A stretch of 23,331 nucleotides of DNA. Origin: Betaproteobacteria bacterium (GTDB lineage Bacteria; Pseudomonadota; Gammaproteobacteria; Burkholderiales; SG8-41). A program made the translations under genes and the position numbers. The DNA lies in assembly GCA_023266245.1 (NCBI GenBank), contig JAHFRO010000032.1, forward strand, positions 1,705-25,035, read 5' to 3'. The notes beneath the pieces were generated by a model. The model did not search any database. It was not told the origin of the DNA and saw only the letters and a list, made by a program, of their open reading frames with translations. Each line of letters starts with the position of its first letter. The first letter of the stretch is position 1. Shown here one piece after another: positions 1 through 9,300 of the stretch.

Positions 1-1
1 C

Positions 2-562
2 CCTGTCACGGCCAAAGGTGGACTGAAATTCGTTCCGGACACAACAATTGGCAACGCCCCGCTGCTCGATTTGCTCTTTGTGCCGGGTGGGCCGGGTGTC
101 GGCGCACTGATGGAAGACCGTAAAGTGCTCGAGTTCTTGCGACACCAGGCGCGGCAAGCCAAGTATGTCACTTCGGTCTGCACCGGTGCCCTGGTTCTTG
201 GGGCCGCGGGTCTGCTCAAGGGTTACCGCGCTACGACGCACTGGCTCTCTCTCGAACTCTTGCCCATCTTCGGCGCAACCGCCGTACCGGATCGCGTTGT
301 GATTGATCGTAACCGCATTACGGGCGGCGGCGTCACGGCCGGCATTGATTTTGCCCTCACCATCGCCGGTGAACTTTTTGGTGTGGAAACGGCAAAAACA
401 ATCCAGTTGATGATCGAATACAATCCTGCGCCGCCCTTTGCTTGCGGCCATCCTGCGACCGCTGACGCTGCCATCGTCGGAGAACTGCGCCGCAAGCGCG
501 CCCCCCTGCAAGCTGCGCGGCTGGAGCAGGCGAAGCGGGCCGCGGGGCTATACTGCGAATGA
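2..562 (+). CDS. DJ-1/PfpI family protein (5' end missing)
   Basis: The reading frame is already open at base 2, so the true start lies left of the window; a TTG at 71 is only an internal codon. About 186 residues are visible. The nucleophile-elbow segment TSVCTGALVLGAAGLL carries the family cysteine, followed by the GYRATTHW motif typical of the isonitrile-hydratase/transcriptional-regulator-like branch of DJ-1/PfpI proteins. No AraC-type helix-turn-helix follows; the protein ends after about 60 residues of Ala/Arg-rich helix (ELRRKRAPLQAARLEQAKR). Members hydrate isonitriles, act as glyoxalases or have unknown roles, so the substrate cannot be assigned. It is convergent with the btuF-like gene, from which it is separated by a repeat-filled 142-base gap. 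Parts of this gene look lower in GC than the rest of the window (by eye), which may hint at transfer. Confidence 0.85.
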   Translation, partial: PVTAKGGLKFVPDTTIGNAPLLDLLFVPGGPGVGALMEDRKVLEFLRHQARQAKYVTSVCTGALVLGAAGLLKGYRATTHWLSLELLPIFGATAVPDRVVIDRNRITGGGVTAGIDFALTIAGELFGVETAKTIQLMIEYNPAPPFACGHPATADAAIVGELRRKRAPLQAARLEQAKRAAGLYCE

Positions 563-604
563 GACGTCCATTCACTCGTTCTAACTCTGTGTTCGACGAA
601 ACCG

Positions 605-742
605 CCATTTAACGCAGATAAACGCCGATGGAGAATCGGAAATTCAGAGCCACAGAGCACACAGAGAAAAAATAGACAGGATTCATCTGCGTTCATCGGT
701 CGCTTCAGTAGGTTTCCTTGGCGCCCTTGGCGTCTTGGCGGC
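605..742. repeat. Composite short-period repeat (three unit families)
   Basis: Three unit types lie together between two convergent genes. Bases 611-631 hold two units of the AACGCAGAT type, answered in reverse complement at 683-700. Between them, 650-668 hold two CACAGAG units. At 713-741 the plus strand reads three units of the CTTGGCG type (reverse CGCCAAGR), which run into the coding end of the btuF-like gene. The AACGCAGAT pair could fold as a hairpin and might serve as a terminator for the convergent genes, but there is no T-tract, so that role is inference. Confidence 0.7.
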
Positions 743-1649
743 TCCCTCTAACCCGCTCCAGATGCGCGCAGATTGCGCGCGCGCCCTCGACGATGCGCGA
801 GGTCTGGCGCTGGATGAGATCCGGATCGACGTGAAATGCGGGCAGCTCGCGCAGCGTCCCCACCGCCGCCGCGCGCCACTCGCGCGCGAACTCCGCACCG
901 CCTTGCGCCTGGCTGCCGCCGAGAATCACCTCGGGCCGCGCCGCGGCCACCGCCTCCAGTGATACGGTCGGAGTGAGCAGCGGAACAGCGGCGAACACGT
1001 TCTCGCCCCCGCACAGCGTGATCACGTCGCTGATCATGTGCGCGCCGTTCACGGTGATCAGCGGCCGGTGCCACACTTCGTAGAACACGCGCACCTTCGG
1101 AGCCGCGCCGAACTGCGCCCGCAGTGACCGTAAGTCCTGTTCGAACGCGGCCGCCGCGCGCTCCGCCGCGGGTGCGTTTCCGGCGAGCGTGCCGATGGCG
1201 CGCAGCAGGCGCGGAATGTCGGAAAGCCGCGCCGGCTCGCTGACGAACACCGCGTAGCCGAGGCGTTCGAGCCGTTCGATGTCCCCCGCCTGGTTGCCGC
1301 TCTTCCACGCGAGAATGAGATCCGGCTCGAGCGCGATCACGCGCTCGACATCGATGCGGGCGGCGTCGCCCACCTGCGTGACGCCGAGCGCCGCCTGCGG
1401 GAAGTCGCTGAAGCGCGCCACGCCCACCAGTTGCGCGCCGGCGCCGGCGGCAAACGCGAGCTCGGTGAGGTGCGGTGCAGCCGCGACGATGCGCTGCGCC
1501 GGACGGGTCAGCGCCACTATCTTCCCCCGGTCGTCGCGTAGCTCAATGCTCGCGGCTAACGCCGAAAAGGACACAACCGAAAAAACCAGTTGGCCACAGA
1601 GAGCACAGAGGACCCCGAGAAAACCAAAATCCATATCGGTGGTTTTCAC
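705..1649 (-). CDS. BtuF-like periplasmic cobalamin/iron-complex binding protein
   Basis: The 314-residue protein has the helical-backbone metal receptor fold signature of BtuF/FhuD-type ABC substrate-binding proteins: a first lobe with RIVAAAPHLTELAFAAGAG and VGVARFSDFP, the linker-proximal VERVIALEPDLILAWKSGN, then a second lobe with VRVFYEVWHRPLITVNGAHM and ARPEVILGG. It would capture vitamin B12 or a related chelate in the periplasm for an ABC importer; no permease or ATPase gene is in the window. I use the GTG at 1649 because it gives a basic n-region (MKTTD) before the hydrophobic segment; an ATG at 1634 is the alternative. The signal sequence runs to about ALAAS near residue 33. Oddly, the hydrophobic core (VLCALCGQL) is encoded by one arm of a CACAGAG repeat, and the last residues (RQDAKGAKETY) by a CGCCAAG array. 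Cobalamin versus iron-siderophore specificity is not decided by sequence alone. Confidence 0.82.
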   Translation of the reverse strand: MKTTDMDFGFLGVLCALCGQLVFSVVSFSALAASIELRDDRGKIVALTRPAQRIVAAAPHLTELAFAAGAGAQLVGVARFSDFPQAALGVTQVGDAARIDVERVIALEPDLILAWKSGNQAGDIERLERLGYAVFVSEPARLSDIPRLLRAIGTLAGNAPAAERAAAAFEQDLRSLRAQFGAAPKVRVFYEVWHRPLITVNGAHMISDVITLCGGENVFAAVPLLTPTVSLEAVAAARPEVILGGSQAQGGAEFAREWRAAAVGTLRELPAFHVDPDLIQRQTSRIVEGARAICAHLERVRGSRQDAKGAKETY

Positions 1650-1686
1650 AGATCTTGCTCTCTGTGATCTCTGTGTCCTCTGTGGC
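1593..1686. repeat. Inverted CACAGAG octamer repeat at btuF-like gene start
   Basis: The left arm at 1593-1612 has two units of the CACAGAG type; the right arm at 1655-1686 has three to four units in reverse complement (CTCTGTG). The roughly 42-base loop contains both candidate start codons of the btuF-like gene (1649 and 1634), so the left arm lies inside the coding region and encodes part of the signal peptide, while the right arm is in the 5' leader. Confidence 0.85.
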
Positions 1687-1776
1687 TGATTTGCCGTTCA
1701 GGACAAAAGCGAGAACACAGCGCCACGGCGGCGCTGGCCGTGCGCAAGAAGCGGCTCAAGACGCAGGCCGAGTAAC

Positions 1777-1804
1777 TGAGGGATTCAGTGATTCACTATT
1801 CACC
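1777..1804. repeat. Short heptamer array (ATTCACT type)
   Basis: The core ATTCA recurs at 1783, 1791 and 1798, spaced 8 and 7 bases, in the 15-40 bases beyond the stop codon of the cyclic-nucleotide-binding gene. No reverse-complement partner array is obvious, so this may be half of an element. Confidence 0.5.
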
Positions 1805-1818
1805 AGCCATGCGCAGTC

Positions 1819-2361
1819 TCAGCTGCCGCGCTCCATGAACTGCAGCAGCCTGGCGCTGGTCTGGCGCAGGCGCGAGGAGAGCATCGAGACCAGTTTCACG
1901 AGGATCTTGGAGCCAAGACTGGAATGATCGAGGATGATCTTCGCCATATCGTCGCGATGCAGCACCGCGAAGACGGTGGTCTCGGTCGCGACACAGGTGG
2001 CGAAACGCGGCTCCCCGTCGATCATGGACATCTCGCCGAGCGTCATGCCCGCACCGACGGTGGTCATGTGCTGCTGCTCGCCGCGCATGCCTCTCTTGAA
2101 GATGTCCACGTAGCCCTCGATGACGAGCAGCATGAAATCGCCGCCGTCGCCCTCGCGGATGATGAGCTCGCCCGGTGACGCGCGATAAACGTCCATGTAG
2201 CCGGCCAGGATCGAGATGTCTTCGCGCGAGAACTCGGCAAAAAACGGCGACTTGCCGACCAGGCCGAAGATCACATCGGTGATCGCGGTACCCTTGCCGA
2301 CCCGCTCCAGGTTCCGCAGATTGCCCCGGTCGGAACCGGCTTCGTTTTCGTCCTGTGCCAT
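1819..2361 (-). CDS. Stand-alone cyclic-nucleotide-binding domain protein
   Basis: The 180-residue protein consists of one cNMP-binding domain (about residues 35-150: SPFFAEFSREDISILAGYM, then GELIIREGDGGDFMLLVIEG) with flanking helices. The phosphate-binding cassette GEMSMIDGEPRFATCVA keeps the glutamate and the arginine that contact the ribose and cyclic phosphate in CRP and PKA regulatory subunits, so ligand binding is plausible. There is no winged-helix DNA-binding domain after it, unlike CRP/FNR; the C-terminal helices (LGSKILVKLVSMLSSRLRQ) may mediate dimerisation or partner binding. A GGGAGGGG stretch 10-17 bases before the ATG could be the ribosome site. It is followed in the same orientation only by a repeat, and it lies downstream of aroG. 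The window also encodes a predicted adenylate cyclase, a possible source of its ligand, but the two genes are more than 12 kb apart. Confidence 0.85.
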   Translation of the reverse strand: MAQDENEAGSDRGNLRNLERVGKGTAITDVIFGLVGKSPFFAEFSREDISILAGYMDVYRASPGELIIREGDGGDFMLLVIEGYVDIFKRGMRGEQQHMTTVGAGMTLGEMSMIDGEPRFATCVATETTVFAVLHRDDMAKIILDHSSLGSKILVKLVSMLSSRLRQTSARLLQFMERGS

Positions 2362-2447
2362 ATGACCGCCACCCCTCCCAGAGCCGGCTCAATTTACTCC
2401 ACTATATAACAGCCGCCACCCTCACCGCCATGCCGGTGTCCTACGCC

Positions 2448-3515
<1,068 letters not shown>

Positions 3516-3541
3516 TGCATCTAAACCCGATAAATCAAAGC

Positions 3542-3547
3542 ATTATA
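3542..3547 (-). promoter_or_regulatory. Probable -10 element of aroG
   Basis: On the minus strand this hexamer is a perfect TATAAT, in a locally AT-rich stretch, 27 bases before the aroG ATG. No convincing -35 is found 16-18 bases further upstream, so the promoter may be weak or activator-dependent. Confidence 0.5.
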
Positions 3548-3576
3548 GCTCATTATTGAACCAGGAGGCGAACGGC

Positions 3577-3680
3577 GTGAGTGGTAAGTGGTGAGTCGAA
3601 AAAGCACGAACCGTGACCCGTTTTCACGATTCACGATTCACGACTCACGACTCACGACTCACGACTCACGACTCACGGAT
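3577..3680. repeat. Inverted heptamer array (CACGACT family)
   Basis: The right arm, 3625-3680, has eight consecutive 7-base units in perfect register: two CACGATT, five CACGACT, then CACGGAT. The left arm, 3577-3597, has three units of the complementary type (GTGAGTG, GTAAGTG, GTGAGTC). The array ends three bases from the tldD stop codon and about 30 bases before the aroG -10 element in the direction of transcription. An RNA read from tldD into aroG would pair the two arms in a long stem, so attenuation or termination is a possible effect. Confidence 0.88.
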
Positions 3681-3682
3681 AT

Positions 3683-5146
3683 CTAGATCGTGCCGCCGAC
3701 GGTGAGACCGTCGATTCTGAGCGTGGGCTGACCCACGCCCACCGGCACGCTCTGGCCCTCCTTGCCGCAGGTCCCGACGCCGGGATCGAGCGCCATGTCG
3801 TTGCCGATCATGGCGACCCGGGTCAAAGCATCGGGGCCGTTGCCGATGAGGGTCGCGCCCTTCACCGGATAGGCGAGCCTGCCGTCCTCGATGACGTAGG
3901 CCTCGGAGGCCGAGAACACGAACTTGCCGTTGGTAATGTCCACCTGCCCCCCGCCGAAGTTGACGGCATAGATGCCGTTTTTCACCGAAGCGATGATTTC
4001 CTGCGGCGAGGCGTCGCCGTTCAGCATGTAGGTGTTGGTCATACGCGGCATCGGGATGTGCGCGTACGATTCGCGCCGCCCGTTGCCGGTGCTCGCCACC
4101 TGCATCAGCCGCGCATTAAGGCTGTCTTGCAGATAGCCTTTCAGCACGCCATTCTCGATCAGCACGTTGCACTGCGTCGGGTGGCCCTCGTCGTCGATGT
4201 TGAGTGAGCCGCGCCGGCGTGCGATCGTGCCGTCATCGACCACGGTCACGCCGTGCGCCGCCACCCGCTCGCCGATGCGTCCGCTGAAGGCGGAGGTGCC
4301 CTTGCGGTTGAAATCGCCTTCCAGCCCGTGGCCTATCGCCTCGTGCAGGAGCACCCCCGGCCAGCCGGGTCCGAGCACCACCGTCATGGTGCCCGCCGGC
4401 GCCGGGCGCGCTTCCAGGTTGATGAGCGCCTGGTCCACCGCCTTCTTCGCGTAGTCCCTCAGCACTTCGTCGGTGAAGTAGGCGTAACCGAAGCGTCCGC
4501 CGCCGCCGGAACTGCCCTGCTCGCGCCGGCCGTTCGACTCGACGATCACCTGCAGCGACAGCCGCACCAGCGGGCGCACGTCGGCCGCGAGCACGCCATC
4601 CGCGCGCGCGACCAGCACCACCTCGTATTCCCCGCCCAGATAAGCCATGACTTGCGTGACGCGCGGATCGAGCGCGCGCGCGTAGCGTTCGATCCGCTCG
4701 AGCAGCGCCACCTTGGCCTGGTCTTCCAGGCTCGCCAGCGGATCGTGCGGCGCGTACAAGTTGTGCCCCGCGGCACGTCTCGCCACCTGCGTGCGGCCCG
4801 CCTGGCCCTGGCGCGCGATGGCGCGCGTGGCGCGTGCCGCAGCCTCCAGGGCGGTCAGGCTGATGTCGTCGGAATAGGCAAACGCGGTTTTCTCCCCGCT
4901 CACCGAGCGCACGCCGACGCCCTGGTCGATGTTGAAGCTGCCGGACTTGACGATGCCCTCCTCCAGGCTCCAGGACTCGCTGCGGTTGTACTGGAAATAG
5001 AGGTCGGCGTAATCCACCCGGTGCGCCATGATCTGCCCGAACACGGTTTCCAGCCGGCTGCCGTCGAGCGCGTACGGCGCAAGCAACGTAGCGTTTGCGG
5101 TGGCAAACGCCGTTTCAGGTTTAATGTTTAAGGTTTCAGGTTCCAC
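3683..5146 (-). CDS. tldD: TldD metalloprotease subunit
   Basis: TldD pairs with PmbA/TldE to form a zinc protease that degrades unfolded peptides and matures microcin B17 in E. coli; no pmbA is in the window. The 487-residue protein shows the N-terminal YADLYFQYNRSESWSLEEG segment, the zinc motif HEAIGHGLEGD (His268, Glu269, His273) and the C-terminal GNDMALDPGVGTCGKEGQ with the third ligand cysteine, all standard for TldD. The start is uncertain. A GTG at 5146 lies 13 bases after the nitrilase stop codon, but the first dozen residues (EPETLNIKPETA) are encoded by a heptamer array. A TTG at 5086 (residue 21, just before LAPYALDG) would give a more usual N-terminus. The gene follows the nitrilase closely and probably shares its transcript. 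Confidence 0.93.
   Translation of the reverse strand: MEPETLNIKPETAFATANATLLAPYALDGSRLETVFGQIMAHRVDYADLYFQYNRSESWSLEEGIVKSGSFNIDQGVGVRSVSGEKTAFAYSDDISLTALEAAARATRAIARQGQAGRTQVARRAAGHNLYAPHDPLASLEDQAKVALLERIERYARALDPRVTQVMAYLGGEYEVVLVARADGVLAADVRPLVRLSLQVIVESNGRREQGSSGGGGRFGYAYFTDEVLRDYAKKAVDQALINLEARPAPAGTMTVVLGPGWPGVLLHEAIGHGLEGDFNRKGTSAFSGRIGERVAAHGVTVVDDGTIARRRGSLNIDDEGHPTQCNVLIENGVLKGYLQDSLNARLMQVASTGNGRRESYAHIPMPRMTNTYMLNGDASPQEIIASVKNGIYAVNFGGGQVDITNGKFVFSASEAYVIEDGRLAYPVKGATLIGNGPDALTRVAMIGNDMALDPGVGTCGKEGQSVPVGVGQPTLRIDGLTVGGTI
5112..5146. repeat. Heptamer array forming the annotated tldD start
   Basis: Five 7-base units stand in register: on the plus strand GTTTCAG, GTTTAAT, GTTTAAG, GTTTCAG and GTTCCAC. 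On the minus strand the last unit begins with GTG, the candidate start codon of tldD, so the array encodes the first 12 residues. No inverted partner is visible within the overlapping nitrilase end. Confidence 0.8.
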
Positions 5147-5159
5147 GACTATTCCGATA

Positions 5160-6044
5160 CTAGCACCGGTGCAGCCTCCGGTGCGTCAACGCCGGCAGGC
5201 TCTGCCGCAGATGCTGCAAAAACTGTGGATTGATCCCGGCCACCACCACCCCCGAGCCGCGCGGCAGCCGGTCGAGCACCACGCCCCACGGATCGACGAT
5301 CATGCTGTCGCCGTGGGTTTCGCGGCCGTTCATGTGATAGCCCCCCTGCGCCGGCGCCAGCACATAGGCCAGGTTTTCGATGGCGCGCGCCCGGATCAGC
5401 GTCTCCCAGTGCGCCTTGCCGGTGGTTTCGGTGAACGCCGAGGGAATGAGGATGATGTCCACCTCCTTCATCGCGCGGTAGAGCTCCGGAAAGCGCAGGT
5501 CGTAGCAGACCGAGAGGCCGAGCCGGCCGAACGGCGAGTCCACCGTGACCACGTCCCTGCCCGGCTCGATGGTGCGCTCCTCCGAGTAGCGCTCCTGTCC
5601 CATCTCGAAGCCGAACAGGTGGATCTTGTCGTAGCGCGCGGCGAGCCTGCCCTTGTCGTCGTAGACCATGGAGCTGTTGCGCACCTTGTCCGGCGCGGAA
5701 CACTCGAGCGGCACGGAACCGCCCACCAGCCAGATCTTGTGCTTTTTCGCGGTGGCCGACAGAAATTCCTGGATCGGCCCCTTGCCCTCCTTCTCGCGCA
5801 CCGCGACCTTGTCGCGGTCGCGCATGCCCATGATCGCAAAGTACTCGGGCAGCGCCACCAGCTTTGCTCCCTGCTCCACCGCCATCTCGATCAGGCGTCC
5901 GGCCTCGTTCAGGTTGCCTTCGACGATGGGGCCGGAGGCCATCTGCACCGCGGCGATGCGCGTCACCCCCGGTTGCGCCGGTTTCGTCCTCCTGCTCGCA
6001 GTGGAATCGGCCCTGTCGAAGGAAGAACGCAGTTTGGTGCTCAT
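5160..6044 (-). CDS. Carbon-nitrogen hydrolase (nitrilase superfamily, Nit-type amidase)
   Basis: The 294-residue protein carries the Glu-Lys-Cys catalytic triad of the superfamily: Glu67 in LVALPEYF, Lys140 in RYDKIHLFGF and Cys180 in SVCYDLRFPELY. The HLFGFEMGQERYSEE and ARAIENLAYVLAPAQGG segments place it with the Nit1/NitFhit branch, which in bacteria and eukaryotes repairs deaminated glutathione or acts as an omega-amidase; deaminated-glutathione amidase is the likeliest role. I start at the ATG at 6044, because it overlaps the TGA of the upstream gene as ATGA, giving translational coupling; the open frame extends further upstream but without support. About 27 residues precede the conserved VTRIAAVQMAS, longer than usual, and include CTTCGACAGG at the DNA level, which resembles half of a common REP-type repeat. 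The position between yhdP and tldD matches other beta- and gammaproteobacteria. Confidence 0.93.
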   Translation of the reverse strand: MSTKLRSSFDRADSTASRRTKPAQPGVTRIAAVQMASGPIVEGNLNEAGRLIEMAVEQGAKLVALPEYFAIMGMRDRDKVAVREKEGKGPIQEFLSATAKKHKIWLVGGSVPLECSAPDKVRNSSMVYDDKGRLAARYDKIHLFGFEMGQERYSEERTIEPGRDVVTVDSPFGRLGLSVCYDLRFPELYRAMKEVDIILIPSAFTETTGKAHWETLIRARAIENLAYVLAPAQGGYHMNGRETHGDSMIVDPWGVVLDRLPRGSGVVVAGINPQFLQHLRQSLPALTHRRLHRC

Positions 6045-6373
6045 GGTTTCACGACTTCGACTGTCAGCGGTTCTGACGTCTTCAGATCGCCGCGCAACGT
6101 CACGCGCTCGGCCTCGACCGCCAGCGCCATCAGCCACGCGCGCAATTCCTCGGCCAGCAGAGCCGATTCCTGGCTGGAGCCGTGGTGGACGACGAGGCGC
6201 GCGCCCGGCTGCGCCAGATAGGTATTGACGGCCTGCCTGATCGCCGCCTGCTCGAGCATCACACGGCCGCTGCGCGGCCGGTCCCACAGCTCGGGCGGCA
6301 CCACGAAGGTCTGCGCCGCGGCGCTCAACGCCGCGCAGGCGAATCCCGCACTGATAAGAAACCTTAGCATCAC
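6041..6373 (-). CDS. Small exported protein of unknown function
   Basis: I do not recognise this 110-residue protein. It begins with a clear signal peptide (MMLRFLISAGFACAALSAAAQ, cleavage probably after the AAA/AQ region), so it is predicted to be periplasmic. The mature part is about 88 residues, with VMLEQAAIRQAVNTYLAQPGARLVVHHG, then a helical stretch (ESALLAEELRAWLMALAVEAERV) and a beta-like end. A GTG at 6373 overlaps the yhdP stop as GTGA; an ATG at 6370 overlaps it by one base as TGATG. Its own TGA overlaps the nitrilase ATG. Wedged and coupled on both sides, it is most likely made with YhdP and could act in the same envelope process, but that is inference from position only. The arrangement resembles OmpA-like or oxyanion-type periplasmic domains too weakly to name one. 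Confidence 0.8.
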   Translation of the reverse strand: MMLRFLISAGFACAALSAAAQTFVVPPELWDRPRSGRVMLEQAAIRQAVNTYLAQPGARLVVHHGSSQESALLAEELRAWLMALAVEAERVTLRGDLKTSEPLTVEVVKP

Positions 6374-9300
6374 GGTGCTTTCTCGGCCCCGGGCCCGCCG
6401 GCCTGGCGCTCGATCTTCACCACGTTGGGCTCCGACCAGGGGCCGCTCACGCCGTATTCGTAGGAAACCATCTGGTCGAGCGGGTCCTTGAGCATCTTCT
6501 GCGCCAGGAAGGTCGCCACGCCCGCAATCGGTCCTCCGATCAGCGCGCCGGCGATGGACACGCTGTCACTGACGTGCGGCATGATCCGCACCCGCAGTTT
6601 CTGGGTCTCCTGCACGAGATCCACCTCTCCGCTCATGGTGACGCGCGCCGATGGTCCCTGGATGCGGAAGTTCTCGGTGCTGGCGATGCCGCGGTTGATC
6701 TTGACCGCAGCGAAGATCTCGTCGAAGGCGAAGCCTTCGCTGAAAATGTCGCGGAAGTCGAGCGTGATGCGGCGCGGCAGCGCCTGCAGGCTGAGGATGC
6801 CGAGCAGCTTGCCGATGCCCGGCTCGAGCTTGAGAAACTGGCCCTTGGCGGCATCGAGCACCAGGTTGCCGGAGAGCGTCGGATAGTCGAAGTCGTACGG
6901 CGCTCCCGCCCACGACAGCGCGCCTTCGAGTTTCGTGGCGCCGCGCCGCAACCCCTCCGGGTGGCCGAGGCGGGTGAGCAGCTTGCCGGCGTCGCTCGCC
7001 TCCAGCCGCAGATTCACCTGCGTGCGCGGCTGCGAGAGCCAGCTCTGCCACAGGCCCTCGAGCGTGAACGTGCTCTCGGGATTCACGATGCGCAGTTTCT
7101 CGATGCGCCAGTCGCGGCCTTCCGGCGTAGCGTTGAACTCGAGACGGCCGAGCGGCCTGTCGTTTTTGATGAACTGCTCGACGGTGATGTCGAGCGCCGG
7201 CAGCTCGGGTTCCTTCTGCGCCTGGGCGGCGGCGGCCGCCTGCCCGGCCCCGGGGGCGGCGGCGGGTATGGCGAGCGTTTTCATGTGCGCGGTGAACTTG
7301 CCGCGCTCCTGCGGCTGCCAGATCACGCTGCCTTCGAGCTCTTTGCCGGAGAGGCTGCTGCGCCACTGCCCGCCCTGCGCGGTGGCATTCACCGCCAGGT
7401 CGTTGAAGCGCCGCCCGAGCGCGTCCATGGCCCCCAGCTTGAGCTCGACACCGCCCCAGTCGATGCGCGCCTCGCCGCTGCTCTGACGGAAGAAGGCGAG
7501 CCAGCGGTCGAGATCGAGCGTTTTCACCGCTCCGCTTACCCACACCCCGTTGCGCTCGGGCTCAGCTGCCGCGCCGCCGAAGCGCACCGTGCCGCGCGCG
7601 ATCGTGGCACGCCCGCCCTCCGTGCGCCGCACCAGGTGCATGCTGACGACGTCGCCGAAGGCGAGGCTCAACCGGTCCTGGTTGGCCGCGAGAGAATGGC
7701 GCTCGAAGCGAAACGGCAGCGTCTCCACCGCAGTCTTTACGAGCGGCGCCGGCAGATCGGCGGCGAGACCCTGCAGGCTGGATTCGACCACCACGTCGGC
7801 GACCCGCTTGCGGATGGTGTAGAGCGCGCGCCAGTCGGTCGCGCCGCGCAGGTGCTGCGCCCAGTGCGGGCCGCCACCGGAGCGGCGCACGTTGTCGGCG
7901 TTGATGCGGCCCTGCACGGTGACGCGCACCGTGGCGTCGCGCAGCGTCGTCGCGGCTATCGTCACCGGCCCGCCGAGCACGGTGCCGCTCAGGTTCTGCG
8001 CGCGCACGCTGGATTCGGTGAACTCGACCCGACCGCCCGCCTGCTCGACTGCCGGCAGATCCGGGTCGGAAACGACCGTGTTATTGGCGAACTGGTAAGT
8101 GCCGGTCACCTTGCTCTTCTCGGTCGCCCGCAGCGGGATTTCCAGCTTCAGCGCGAGCCTGCCCGATCCCTGCGCCTGCCAGCCCTCGGTGAAATGGTCG
8201 ATCATCCCGAGCACCGGGCTTTTCTCGATGAAGGCGAAGAACTCGCCGGTCGGCCCTTCCGCCTCCCCGGTCACGTTCAGCAATTCGTCGGCGTGCGTGA
8301 GGTCGGAGATTTCGGCACGCACCTTGGCGAGCCGCGCGCCGAAGAGGGTACCTTGCCGCGCATACACATCCATGCGCTTGCCGCGGAAAATGAAATCACC
8401 CGCGATGTTTTCGATCCTGGGCCAGCCGTTGGCGTAATCGAGCGTGCCGCCGGTCACCTTGGCCGTCACCTGGAACACACCGCCCTTGCCGTCGGTGAAC
8501 GGAAAATCGTCGAGGTTGCCCTTCAGCCGCAACGTCACGTCGTTCGACTGGCCGGCGAGAAATGCGGTATCCAGCCAGGCGCGTGTGGACTCGCCCAGGA
8601 TCAGCGGGATATAACGGCTCGCGAAGCGCGCGTCCGCCCGCGTGAGGTTGCCGGTGAGATCGATGTGGCCGCGGGTCTCGCCCGCCGTGCGGTAGTTGCC
8701 GAACACGGTGCCGGCGAGGTGCGAGTTGGAGAACGAGAGGTTGCTCAGCCGCAGTTCGGTCTCGCCGCCGCTGCGCACCCAGGCAACCTGCGACGTGAGC
8801 GCGTCGAATTCGAGCGTGTCGCGGAACACCAGCGGCATTTCCACCGTCGCCTTTTGCGTGTTGAGATAGAACGTGCCGCCCCGCTCGGTGCCCTCCAGGC
8901 TCCCGCTCACCCCGGTGAAGCCCGGGATCCTGCCCATGCGGTTGAGCGCCAGATTGTGAAACCGCCCCTTGGCGCTGTACTGCTGCGGCTCGCGCCATTC
9001 CCCGCTCCAGCGCACCACCACGTCATAGAGGCTGCCTTTGGGGGAGAGCGTCGCGAGCTGCTTGCGCACTTCCGGGGCGAGCGGCAGATGGTCGGCGAGC
9101 GCGACCAAGGGTGCCAGCTCGAGCGCGTTGGCCTGAAGTTCCCCGCGCGCGGGCTTGCGCTCGCTTGCGCCGACCAGGCGCAGCAGGAAATCGGCCGGCT
9201 GCAGCGTGAGGCCCCCGGTGGTGGCAAGGCTGAGCTTGTGGGTGGTCACCTCGAAGTCCGCATCCGACATCTTCCAGCCGATGCGTCCCGCAAGCTCGGT

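Noticed and set aside
3625..3680. Regular repeat considered as a CRISPR array
   Set aside because: The units are 7 bases with no spacers and no cas genes are present; the same holds for the octamer array at 22766-22837.
6011..6030. REP-type half site in the nitrilase N-terminus
   Set aside because: Only one arm resembling CTTCGACAGG is visible and no inverted partner follows, so a REP element cannot be claimed.
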